Shown: positions 6,729 through 12,777, numbered from the stretch's first letter. The stretch is 14,602 nt of DNA from Actinomycetes bacterium (GCA_023417265.1 JAEZFY010000321.1:1-14602); one strand, 5' to 3'. Made by a program: numbers and translations. The notes: a model not told the origin generated them from the sequence alone.

Positions 6729-8030
6729 TCACCGGGGCAGGCGCCCGTTGCGGCGCAGCTTGGCGACGTTGGCCGGCATCGCCAGCACCTCGCGGTACTG
6801 CTCGACGGTCTGTTGCGCGCAGCGCGTCCACGTCCACCGTTCGAGCACGCGTTGACGGCCCTGGGCTCCGACGCGCTGGCGGGCCTCGGCGTCGGCGAGC
6901 GCCGCGCGGATGACCCGGGCGAGGTCGCCGACGTCGCCCTTGCGGCAGCGGAACACCGTGTCGCCGTCGCTGCCGGTGACCTCTGGGAGCGCGCCGCCGT
7001 CGGTGGCGACGAGTGGCGTGCCCGTGCACATCGCCTCGATCGCCGGGAGGCTGAACCCTTCGTACAGGCTCGGCACGACCGCCAGCTCGGCCTCGGCGTA
7101 GAGCTCGACGATCCGCTCGTCGCTGACGCCGGACACGAACTGGATGTGCTCGGCGAGGCCGTACTGGTCGATCAGGTCCATCGACTTGCCCGGCTTGGGA
7201 CGGCCGATGATGGTGAGCGTGATCGGCAGGCCGTCGGCACGCAGCTTGGCCATCGCCTCGACGAGGTAGCTGAGGCCCTTGAGGGCGACGTCGGCCGAGG
7301 CCGTGGTGATCAGGCGGGCGGGCACACGGGCGACGCCGGGCAGCGGCTTGAACAGGTCGGGATCGACCCCGACCGGGACGAGCCGCATGTTCTCGAGCGG
7401 CACGCCCATGTCGGTGTGGATGTCGGCGATCGAGTTCTCGCTGACCACCACGATCCGCGGCAACGCACTGGCGACCTTGCCCTGCATCTTCACGAACGAG
7501 TACCACCGGCCCACCGACCAGCGCTTGCGCCGGTTCGGGGCGTGCTCCATCTCGAGCTTGCGGTCCTGCGTGATCGGGTGGTGCAGCGTGGCGATCAACG
7601 GGATCTTCTGTTCCAGCTTGGTGATGCCGTAACCGAGACACTGGTTGTCGTGGACGAGATCGAACTCGCCCACCCGCCGGCCGATCGCAGCGTTGGCGCG
7701 GGCGCTGAAGGCGAGCGGCTCGGGGAACACGCCCGTCGAGAACTGGGCGACCTCGAGCAGGTCGTAACGGGTCTTGAACTCCCAGTACGCCGGGAAGCGG
7801 CCGGGGTAGTGGTCGTTGAACAGGTCGAGGCTGGGCAGTTCGGTCAACCGGACACGCGGGTCGAGCACCGGGTACGGCTGGCCGCCGAACACTTCGACCG
7901 AGTGGCCGAGGTCGACGAGCGCCTTGGTCAGGTGCCGCGTGTACACGCCCTGACCGCCGACGTGCGGCTTGCCGCGATAGGTGAGGTAGGCGAGCGCCAG
8001 CGGGGCGTCCGGGTCCAGCGCGCTGGGCAT
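6729..8030 (-). CDS. GT4-family glycosyltransferase (GT-B fold)
   Basis: 433 residues. The N-terminal GT-B half has YRGKPHVGGQGVYTRHL (18-34), the glycine-rich acceptor/phosphate loop of family 4 enzymes, followed by LGHSVEVFGG (41-50). The C-terminal half holds LVPVGVDPDLFKP (217-229) and the retaining-enzyme EX7E motif in SLYEGFSLPAIEAM (321-334), with Glu324 and Glu332; PLVATDGGALPEV (339-351) follows. It probably transfers a hexose from a nucleotide sugar to a lipid or glycan acceptor on the inner membrane face. It is the first gene of a tight operon with a methyltransferase (4-base gap) and a toroid protein (ATGA overlap). The ATG at 8030 has TACCCT 6 bases upstream and a perfect palindrome beyond that, so it looks regulated by a dedicated repressor or activator. 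Confidence 0.93.
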   Translation of the reverse strand: MPSALDPDAPLALAYLTYRGKPHVGGQGVYTRHLTKALVDLGHSVEVFGGQPYPVLDPRVRLTELPSLDLFNDHYPGRFPAYWEFKTRYDLLEVAQFSTGVFPEPLAFSARANAAIGRRVGEFDLVHDNQCLGYGITKLEQKIPLIATLHHPITQDRKLEMEHAPNRRKRWSVGRWYSFVKMQGKVASALPRIVVVSENSIADIHTDMGVPLENMRLVPVGVDPDLFKPLPGVARVPARLITTASADVALKGLSYLVEAMAKLRADGLPITLTIIGRPKPGKSMDLIDQYGLAEHIQFVSGVSDERIVELYAEAELAVVPSLYEGFSLPAIEAMCTGTPLVATDGGALPEVTGSDGDTVFRCRKGDVGDLARVIRAALADAEARQRVGAQGRQRVLERWTWTRCAQQTVEQYREVLAMPANVAKLRRNGRLPR

Positions 8031-8036
8031 CCGGAC

Positions 8037-8042
8037 AGGGTA
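8037..8042 (-). promoter_or_regulatory. -10 box TACCCT of the glycosyltransferase operon promoter
   Basis: On the minus strand TACCCT (TAnnnT) ends 6 bases before the ATG at 8030, predicting a leaderless or nearly leaderless transcript. The palindrome at 8052-8069 begins 9 bases further upstream and would cover the -35 region. Confidence 0.55.
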
Positions 8043-8051
8043 CCGAGCGAA

Positions 8052-8069
8052 TGTTACTGCTCAGTAACA
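8052..8069. promoter_or_regulatory. Perfect palindromic operator upstream of the glycosyltransferase operon
   Basis: TGTTACTG-CT-CAGTAACA is an 18-base inverted repeat with perfect 8-base arms and a 2-base centre. It is A/T-rich compared with its surroundings. Arm length and the TTACT...AGTAA core resemble operators of TetR-family dimers, although the cognate protein is not in this window. On the minus strand it sits just upstream of the TACCCT -10 box, over the -35 region, which suits repression. It lies between the sigma-fusion stop and the glycosyltransferase start. A terminator role is unlikely because no T-run follows on either strand. Confidence 0.7.
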
Positions 8070-8135
8070 GTCGACCCTGCGGCTCACGTGACCGATCTGA
8101 CACGCCTGCAGGACGTGCCACGACCATGCGTCGAT

Positions 8136-10070
8136 CTACGTGATGCAGTCCGCCGGCACCGTGAACGTCGCCGAGTCGACGCTGGTGTTGCCGGCCGCGT
8201 CGGTGGCCTGGACGTTGACGTTGTACGTGCCCGGGGCGGGGCGCGGCCCGATCGTGGTCGAGCCGTACCAGTCGCCGTCCCGGGTGAAGGTGATCGGCGC
8301 AGTCGCGCCGGTGGCCGTGCCGCTCGGCTGCGGCGACGCCGGGTTGTTGTCCGACGTGCGCACCCTCACCGAGAGCGAGTAGTTCTGGCAGAAGTAGGTG
8401 ACGTTCACGATCTCCACCGTCGGCGCCGGGTCGACGCTGCCGCGGGCCGTCAGTTGGGTGGCCGTGCCGGAGGCCGTGAACCGGATCACGGCCGAGTGCG
8501 ACGATCCGGGCGCCAGCCCGGCGCGGCTCATCGTCACGGTCAGTGTCTGCACGCTCCCGGGCGCCAGCGACCCGCTGGTGGGCGACACGTCGAACGGGGT
8601 GCCCCCGGCGAATCCGGGGGCCACGCTCGCGCTCCACGCCGCCGGCCCACTGCCCTCGTTGGCGAGCTGCACGGTCATCGTCGACGTCGACGTGCCGAAG
8701 TCGAGCGCGTTGTTCGACAGGAACAACGCACCGGGCGGGGTCGGCGCAGCGGTGGTCGTCGGCGCTTGCGTGGTGGTCGGGGCGACCGTGGTGCTGCCGG
8801 CGACCGTGGTGGTGGGAGCCGCGGTGGTCGTGGTGGGGTCGTCGGGATCGGTGGTGGTGGTCGTCGTCGTGGTGGCCGGCGTCGTGGTGGTGGTGGTCTT
8901 GCGCGGCCCGAGCGTGGTGGTGGTCGCCTCGGTGGAGGGCGGTGCACTCGTCGGCGGCGCGCTCGGCGGCACCACCACCGGCACCGTGGTGCTCGGCGCG
9001 GTGGTCGTCGTGGTCGTCGTGGTCGTGGTGCTGAGGGTCGCCGCTGGGTTCGTGGTGCTGGTGCTGACCGCGGGCACGTCGATCGCCAGCTGAGCCGCGG
9101 CCTGGTCGCCGCCGGCGAGCACGAACACGCCGGCGCCGATCAGCAGCATCGCTGCCGCGGCGCCCATCAAGACCCACAGGACGAAGCGCCGGCTGTAGGT
9201 GCGGCCGGTGGGGAAGCCGCCCGGCGCGGTGAACGCGTACGGCTGGGTGGCGGCCGCCGTGCTGGTGAGGCCGTACGAGCCGGCGTCGACCGCCGCCAGC
9301 ACGCGATCGCGCAGGTCGGGTGGGGCGGCGAACGCCGGCGCCGAGCCGAACAGCAGCAGCGGTACGAACTGCTTGCGGTTGCGCTCGCACGTGCTGCAGT
9401 CGTCGACGTGGCGGGCGACTCGCTTGCGGATCAACACCGAGAACGTGCCGTCCCAGCCGGCGAGGATCCGGTCGAGCTCGGGGCAGTCGCGGCGTCCCCG
9501 GCGGGCGACGCAGAAGGCACCGAGGCTGCGCTCGGTGCGCTGGCGCATCCGGTGCACCAGGCTGTAGCTCTGCTGGGTGGTGACGCCGAGCGCGGCGGCA
9601 AGCTCGTCGCCTTCGAGCCCTTGTCGTACGGCCAGCTCGAGCACCAGCTGATCGCGCGGGTCGAGCCCGGCCGCGGCGTCGCGCACGAGCGTCGCCAGCT
9701 CCTCGAACTCGGCGGCCGAGGCCTCGTCGGCGTACGTCGGGGGGAGCGCCACGTCAGCACCCACCAAGGTGAAGTCGGTGGGCACCTGGCGGGCCCGCTT
9801 GCCCGAGCGCCGGTACACCTCGTTGCGCAGGATCGCCAGGAGCCACGGCTTGAGACGGTTCGGGTCGCGTAGTTGCGTCATCCGTTCGGCGGCCACCACG
9901 AACGTGTCCTGGGTGACGTCGGCGGCGTCGTGACGGTTGCGCAGCATGGCCGCGGCGACGTCGTAGAGGGCGTTGCCGTAGCGGTCGTAGATCGCGGCCA
10001 ACGCAGCCCGGTCGCCGGCCACGTAGGCGGCGACGAGTTGCGCGTCGGTTGTCAGCGTGTTCTCGGACAT
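8136..10070 (-). CDS. Membrane-spanning ECF sigma factor fused to zinc-finger anti-sigma motif and extracellular Ig-like domains
   Basis: 644 residues from the ATG at 10070; the frame stays open to 10430 but that part overlaps dtd. Sigma region 2 lies at about residues 25-92 (ALYDVAAAMLRNRHDAADVTQDTF, PWLLAILRNEVYRR). Region 4 lies at about 125-185 (GLDPRDQLVLELAVRQG, then the helix-turn-helix ELAAALGVTTQQSYSLVHRMRQR). Next comes a zinc-finger anti-sigma signature His221-x3-Cys225-x2-Cys228, a membrane helix at about 296-319 after TYSRRF, a Thr/Pro-rich stalk (336-446) and two beta-sandwich-like domains. The first (447-547) has the LDFGTSTSTMTVQLANEGSGP pattern of BACON/ASH domains; the second (548-644) is Ig-like with Cys561 and Cys642. 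The sigma domains would be cytoplasmic and the C-terminus outside. Sigma release by proteolysis or conformational change is inferred. Some actinobacterial ECF groups are known to carry such C-terminal extensions. Confidence 0.88.
   Translation of the reverse strand: MSENTLTTDAQLVAAYVAGDRAALAAIYDRYGNALYDVAAAMLRNRHDAADVTQDTFVVAAERMTQLRDPNRLKPWLLAILRNEVYRRSGKRARQVPTDFTLVGADVALPPTYADEASAAEFEELATLVRDAAAGLDPRDQLVLELAVRQGLEGDELAAALGVTTQQSYSLVHRMRQRTERSLGAFCVARRGRRDCPELDRILAGWDGTFSVLIRKRVARHVDDCSTCERNRKQFVPLLLFGSAPAFAAPPDLRDRVLAAVDAGSYGLTSTAAATQPYAFTAPGGFPTGRTYSRRFVLWVLMGAAAAMLLIGAGVFVLAGGDQAAAQLAIDVPAVSTSTTNPAATLSTTTTTTTTTTAPSTTVPVVVPPSAPPTSAPPSTEATTTTLGPRKTTTTTTPATTTTTTTTDPDDPTTTTAAPTTTVAGSTTVAPTTTQAPTTTAAPTPPGALFLSNNALDFGTSTSTMTVQLANEGSGPAAWSASVAPGFAGGTPFDVSPTSGSLAPGSVQTLTVTMSRAGLAPGSSHSAVIRFTASGTATQLTARGSVDPAPTVEIVNVTYFCQNYSLSVRVRTSDNNPASPQPSGTATGATAPITFTRDGDWYGSTTIGPRPAPGTYNVNVQATDAAGNTSVDSATFTVPADCIT
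8733..9065. repeat. Low-complexity Thr/Pro-codon tract within the sigma-fusion gene
   Basis: On the plus strand the DNA is dominated by ggt/cgt/ggg triplets, such as runs of gtggtcgtcgtggtc, which encode a stalk of Thr runs mixed with Ala and Pro on the minus strand. The longest run is ten Thr (residues 348-357). ACC and ACG codons alternate, so the DNA is not a perfect microsatellite. The stalk resembles O-mannosylated wall-spanning linkers of actinobacterial surface proteins. Confidence 0.7.
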
Positions 10071-10118
10071 GATGCATGGGCCGGCCTTCCAGGATGGAGA
10101 GCTGCGACGCCGGCCGAT

Positions 10119-10141
10119 CTCGCGCTTTTTCGCGAGGTTCC
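10119..10141 (-). promoter_or_regulatory. Candidate ECF-type -35 (GGAACC) with adjacent hairpin, upstream of the sigma-fusion gene
   Basis: On the minus strand GGAACC (10141-10136) matches the -35 element of many ECF promoters. It is followed at once by CTCGCG-aaaaag-CGCGAG (arms 10136-10131 and 10124-10119), a perfect 6-base inverted repeat that fills the expected spacer. No convincing ECF -10 (CGTC or similar) was found at the right distance. Unlike most first genes here, no TAnnnT box precedes the ATG at 10070, which favours an alternative-sigma promoter. The region is shared with dtd on the other strand. Confidence 0.3.
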
Positions 10142-10151
10142 TCAATCCTGA

Positions 10152-10157
10152 CACGCT
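10152..10157 (+). promoter_or_regulatory. Weak -10-like box CACGCT upstream of dtd
   Basis: CACGCT differs from the TAnnnT pattern only at its first base and ends exactly 7 bases before the dtd ATG at 10165. This is the same spacing as the stronger boxes elsewhere in the window. By itself it would not be called. Confidence 0.25.
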
Positions 10158-10164
10158 GAGCGAC

Positions 10165-10629
10165 ATGCGTGCGCTGGTACAGCGGGTGGCTTCGGCGTGG
10201 GTCGACGTCGACGGGGTCGACGGGGTCGCCCGGGTCGGCGCGATCGGCCCCGGCCTGTGCGTGCTGGTGGGTGTCACCCATGCGGATTCCGATGCGAGCG
10301 CGGTCCAGCTCGCCAACAAGCTGTGGCACCTGCGCGTGCTCGCCGACGACGACGGCGTGATGAACCGCGCCCTGGCGGACCGGGCTGCTGCCGGTGGCCC
10401 GGCCGAGTTGCTCGTCGTATCGCAGTTCACGCTCTACGGCGACACCCGCAAAGGACGCCGCCCGAGTTGGATCGCGGCCGCCCGGCCCGAGCACGCCGAG
10501 CCGGTGATCGATCGGCTCGTCGCCGAGCTGCGCGCGCTGGGTGCCACCGTCGCGACCGGGCGTTTCCGCACCGACATGCAGGTCGGTCTCGTCAACGACG
10601 GCCCGGTGACCGTGCTCGTCGAGACCTGA
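10165..10629 (+). CDS. dtd: D-aminoacyl-tRNA deacylase
   Basis: A 154-residue cytoplasmic proofreading enzyme that hydrolyses D-aminoacyl-tRNA (and glycyl-tRNA(Ala)) to recycle mischarged tRNA. The family N-terminus MRALVQRVASAWVDVDG is intact and decides the start at 10165; the frame is also open upstream to 10057 but that part has no family similarity. The two active-site motifs are present: SQFTLYGD (86-93) and NDGPVT (144-149), the latter holding the Gly-cisPro that rejects L-amino acids. Length is normal for the family. It is divergent from the sigma-fusion gene, with 94 bases between the two starts, and is followed 77 bases later by lnt on the same strand. Confidence 0.96.
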   Translation: MRALVQRVASAWVDVDGVDGVARVGAIGPGLCVLVGVTHADSDASAVQLANKLWHLRVLADDDGVMNRALADRAAAGGPAELLVVSQFTLYGDTRKGRRPSWIAAARPEHAEPVIDRLVAELRALGATVATGRFRTDMQVGLVNDGPVTVLVET

Positions 10630-10693
10630 CGCGGCGCCGGTCGGTACTGCCGCGCTGCCGACGGGTATCGCGGCGATCACCGATGGGGGCTGC

Positions 10694-10699
10694 TTGAAT
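10694..10699 (+). promoter_or_regulatory. Weak -10-like box TTGAAT upstream of lnt
   Basis: TTGAAT matches TATAAT at four of six positions and ends exactly 7 bases before the lnt GTG at 10707. The spacing agrees with the other predicted leaderless promoters. An in-frame ATG at 10683 is followed by a stop, so it cannot be the start. Confidence 0.35.
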
Positions 10700-10706
10700 C
10701 CCGGCC

Positions 10707-12233
10707 GTGACCTTCCGCCTCACCCGTCCGGTCGTCGCGCTCGTCGGCGGGTTGCTCGTCGCCTTGTCGATGCCGCCATGGGGGTTCTGGCCGCTGGCGG
10801 TGGTCGGCGTGGCCGTGTTCGAGTACGCCCTCAAGGACGAGCCCTCGGCGCGCTACCGGGCGCTGCTCGGTTTGGCGTTCGGCGCCGGCTGGTTCTATCC
10901 GGCGATGGCGTGGATGTGGTTCCTGACCGCTCCCGGCTATCTGCTGACGGCGTTGCTGTTCGCCGGATTGCACGCCGGCGCGGCCGCGCTCGCCCCGCCC
11001 GGACCGTGGCGCACGATCGGTCGCCCGGCTGCGCACGCGCTGGTCGAAGCGGTCCGCCTGGCGTTCCCGTTCGGCGGCGTGCCGGTGGCCACCTTGGCGA
11101 TCGGTCAGGCCGGAGGGCCGCTGCTCGGTCTGGCGCGCGTCGGCGGGGTGATGTTGATCACCTGGGTCGTGCTGCAGATCGGGTTCGCCTTGGCCGGGCC
11201 GGCACCGGCCGTGCCGCGCCTCGCCGCCCGGCGCCGGCCCGACGCCACCGGGCGTCCGCACGGTGTGCTCGCGCTCGCCGCGATCGTCGTCTTGGTGGTG
11301 CTCGCCGGCGTGGCTCCGGAAGGCCGCGACACAGGCGCGACCGTGCGGGTCGCGGCCGTGCAAGGTGGCGGCCGGCAGGGCACACGGGCGCTCGATGTGC
11401 CGAGTGCGCAAGTCACGGAAGCCCACGTCGCCGCGTCGGCGGCGATCACGCCGGCCGACGGCGTCGACCTCGTCGTGTGGCCGGAGAACGCGATCGACGT
11501 CGACGACGAACCGTTCGTGGGCAGCGCCGACCATCGCCTCGTCGCCGAGCAGGCCGCGCGCCTGGGGGTGCCGTTCGTCGTCGGCGTCACCGAGGACTCC
11601 GAATACTCGAACTATCCCGAGGAGGGACGCTTCGTCAACGCCCAGGTGGTCGTCGAACCCGACGGCTCGGTGTCGGGCCGCTACGAGAAGGTGCAGATCG
11701 TGCCGTTCGGCGAGTACGTGCCGTTGCGCGGCCTGCTCGAGGCGTTCGGTGCTCCGGTCGACCAGGTGCCGAGCGACGCGATCGCCGGGCGCGACCCGGC
11801 CGTGGTCACCGCCGCAGGCGTGCGGCTGGGGACGATGATCTCGTGGGAGGTGTTCTTCGGTGACCGCGCCCGGGCGGCCGTGGCGCCCGGCGCCGACGTG
11901 CTCATCAACCCCACCAACGGGGCCAGCTACACGGGCACCATCGTGCAGGGCCAACAGGTGGCGTCGAGCCGCCTGCGAGCCGTCGAGCAGGGGCGCTGGG
12001 TGGTGCAGGTAGCGCCCACCGGGTTCTCGGCGTTCGTCTCACCCGACGGCGACGTGTTCGACCGCACCGGCACCAGCGAGCGGGCGGTGTTGATCCGGGA
12101 CGTACCGCTCCGGGCCGGCACCACGTGGTACCACGCGCTCACCGACTGGCCGTGGGTGACGGCCCTCGGTGCGCTCCTGGTGGCCGCCCACGTCGGGGCG
12201 CGGCGCCCGGGCGCCGGCCGCACCGAGAGGTAA
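10707..12233 (+). CDS. lnt: Apolipoprotein N-acyltransferase-like protein with Ser at the catalytic Cys position
   Basis: 508 residues. The family attaches a third acyl chain to the lipidated Cys of lipoproteins at the outer face of the cytoplasmic membrane. The N-terminal ~200 residues carry about six hydrophobic segments (SMPPWGFWPLAVVG, GAGWFYPAMAWMWFL and others). A nitrilase-like domain (about 212-480) follows, then a last membrane helix near 487-504. Compared with E. coli Lnt (Glu267, Lys335, Glu343, Cys387), Glu260 (VVWPENAID), Lys328 (RYEKVQIVPFGEYVP) and Glu336 are present with almost identical spacing. The nucleophile position reads GTMISWEVFF, with Ser379 (codon TCG at 11841) instead of Cys. 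The enzyme may use Ser, have a changed role, or be inactive. Start GTG; 77 bases after dtd. Two lipoprotein genes nearby are potential substrates. Confidence 0.9.
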   Translation: MTFRLTRPVVALVGGLLVALSMPPWGFWPLAVVGVAVFEYALKDEPSARYRALLGLAFGAGWFYPAMAWMWFLTAPGYLLTALLFAGLHAGAAALAPPGPWRTIGRPAAHALVEAVRLAFPFGGVPVATLAIGQAGGPLLGLARVGGVMLITWVVLQIGFALAGPAPAVPRLAARRRPDATGRPHGVLALAAIVVLVVLAGVAPEGRDTGATVRVAAVQGGGRQGTRALDVPSAQVTEAHVAASAAITPADGVDLVVWPENAIDVDDEPFVGSADHRLVAEQAARLGVPFVVGVTEDSEYSNYPEEGRFVNAQVVVEPDGSVSGRYEKVQIVPFGEYVPLRGLLEAFGAPVDQVPSDAIAGRDPAVVTAAGVRLGTMISWEVFFGDRARAAVAPGADVLINPTNGASYTGTIVQGQQVASSRLRAVEQGRWVVQVAPTGFSAFVSPDGDVFDRTGTSERAVLIRDVPLRAGTTWYHALTDWPWVTALGALLVAAHVGARRPGAGRTER

Positions 12234-12269
12234 CCCGTCACGCGCGGCTGACATCTGGTGCACGTGGCT

Positions 12270-12443
12270 TCAGCTACCGCCGAACCAGTCGGAACGGTGC
12301 CGCACCTTGGTGAGTTCGTGGCGCTGCCGAAGACGCGACACCTCGTCGCTGTGGCGCTGTTCACCGGCAGTCTTCGGGCGTCGCAGGACGTACCAGCATC
12401 CAGCGACGAACAGGACGACCACCACGGCCGCCGTCGACAACAA
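12270..12443 (-). CDS. Small single-span membrane protein, function unknown
   Basis: A frame of 57 codons on the minus strand, in the same frame as and directly after the stop of the 58-residue gene (one codon, GAG, between). Possible starts are TTG at 12443 or TTG at 12440; no ATG exists, so initiation is probably coupled to termination of the upstream gene. The peptide has one hydrophobic helix (STAAVVVVLFVAGCWYVL, residues 3-20) ending in Arg-Arg, then a charged, probably helical tail rich in Arg, His and Glu, ending WFGGS. By the positive-inside rule the tail is cytoplasmic. Codon third positions are about 80% G/C, as for real genes here. It is convergent with lnt, 36 bases apart. I recognise no family. 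Confidence 0.5.
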   Translation of the reverse strand: MLSTAAVVVVLFVAGCWYVLRRPKTAGEQRHSDEVSRLRQRHELTKVRHRSDWFGGS

Positions 12444-12446
12444 CTC

Positions 12447-12623
12447 TCACGCGTCGAGAGCAGCGGCGAACGCGTCGTCTTCGTCGTCGGTGAGGTCGTC
12501 GATCAGCAACGTGTCGAGCGATGGGAGTACCGGGGCTGATGCGAGCTGGTCGGCTGTGAGGTCAGCCGGCAGCAGTGCCGTGCCTGGGGCGGTGCCATGG
12601 CTGTGGCGTGCCGCGTCACTCAT
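12447..12623 (-). CDS. Small acidic protein, function unknown
   Basis: 58 codons from the ATG at 12623, preceded by TACGCT at the 7-base spacing seen for other genes; a GGAAG close to the ATG could also act as a weak ribosome site. The frame is open further upstream to 13262, but that part is antisense to the HNH gene. The peptide begins MSDAARHSHG, has a short Leu/Ala-rich middle with ADLTADQL and LPSLDTLLI, and ends in an acidic tail (DDLTDDEDDAFAAALDA). It has no signal peptide or membrane span. It is followed immediately by the small membrane-protein frame and is divergent from the DUF222-HNH gene. I recognise no family; the acidic tail and the basic tail of the downstream peptide might interact, which is speculation. 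Confidence 0.6.
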   Translation of the reverse strand: MSDAARHSHGTAPGTALLPADLTADQLASAPVLPSLDTLLIDDLTDDEDDAFAAALDA

Positions 12624-12630
12624 GACTTCC

Positions 12631-12636
12631 AGCGTA
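12631..12636 (-). promoter_or_regulatory. -10 box TACGCT of a probable leaderless promoter for the small-gene pair
   Basis: On the minus strand TACGCT (TAnnnT) ends 7 bases before the ATG at 12623. A TTGACG hexamer lies upstream (12650-12645) but only 8 bases from the box, too close to be its -35. The box supports the reality of the 58-codon gene. Confidence 0.5.
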
Positions 12637-12764
12637 ACGCCGGGCGTCAACCGCCGGCGACGAACGCGACGACGACGTAGGCCGTCCGCGGGTGAGCCGA
12701 TCTTGCCTTCCGGCCGCGACGAAGCGGGGAACGAAGCGCGGAAAACCCCGTGACACCCCCTCTC

Positions 12765-12770
12765 TAGGGT
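12765..12770 (+). promoter_or_regulatory. -10 box TAGGGT of a probable leaderless promoter for the HNH gene
   Basis: TAGGGT (TAnnnT) ends 7 bases before the GTG at 12778. The intervening TGGGGGC could alternatively be read as a G-rich ribosome site for a second GTG at 12784, but the box spacing favours 12778. Confidence 0.5.
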
Positions 12771-12777
12771 TGGGGGC

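Noticed and set aside
8052..8069. Palindrome as a rho-independent terminator of the sigma-fusion gene
   Set aside because: No T-rich run follows on either strand, the loop would be only 2 bases, and its position against a -10 box fits an operator better.
8733..9065. Tract of GGT/CGT triplets as a CRISPR-like or tandem repeat array
   Set aside because: It has no spacer/repeat regularity; it simply encodes the Thr/Pro stalk of the sigma fusion.
6702..9872. Open frame of 1056 codons on the plus strand
   Set aside because: It is antisense to the glycosyltransferase and sigma-fusion genes, has a biased Arg/Gly/Val composition and no recognisable domain. It is a by-product of GC-rich codon use on the other strand.
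10057..10164. Upstream in-frame start of dtd
   Set aside because: The extra 36 residues are not part of the family, which begins MRALVQRV at 10165.
10071..10430. N-terminal extension of the sigma-fusion frame
   Set aside because: It lies antisense to dtd and precedes the sigma region 2 without any similarity; ATG at 10070 gives a normal ECF N-terminus.
12719..12738. Direct repeat of ACGAAGCG (12719-12726 and 12731-12738) upstream of the HNH gene
   Set aside because: Only two copies, 12 bases apart, in a region of repetitive GC-rich sequence. This is too little to call an operator or iteron.
12624..12777. Search for an RNA gene or attachment site in the divergent gap before the HNH gene
   Set aside because: No tRNA-like fold, no terminal inverted repeats and no flanking duplication could be found by eye.
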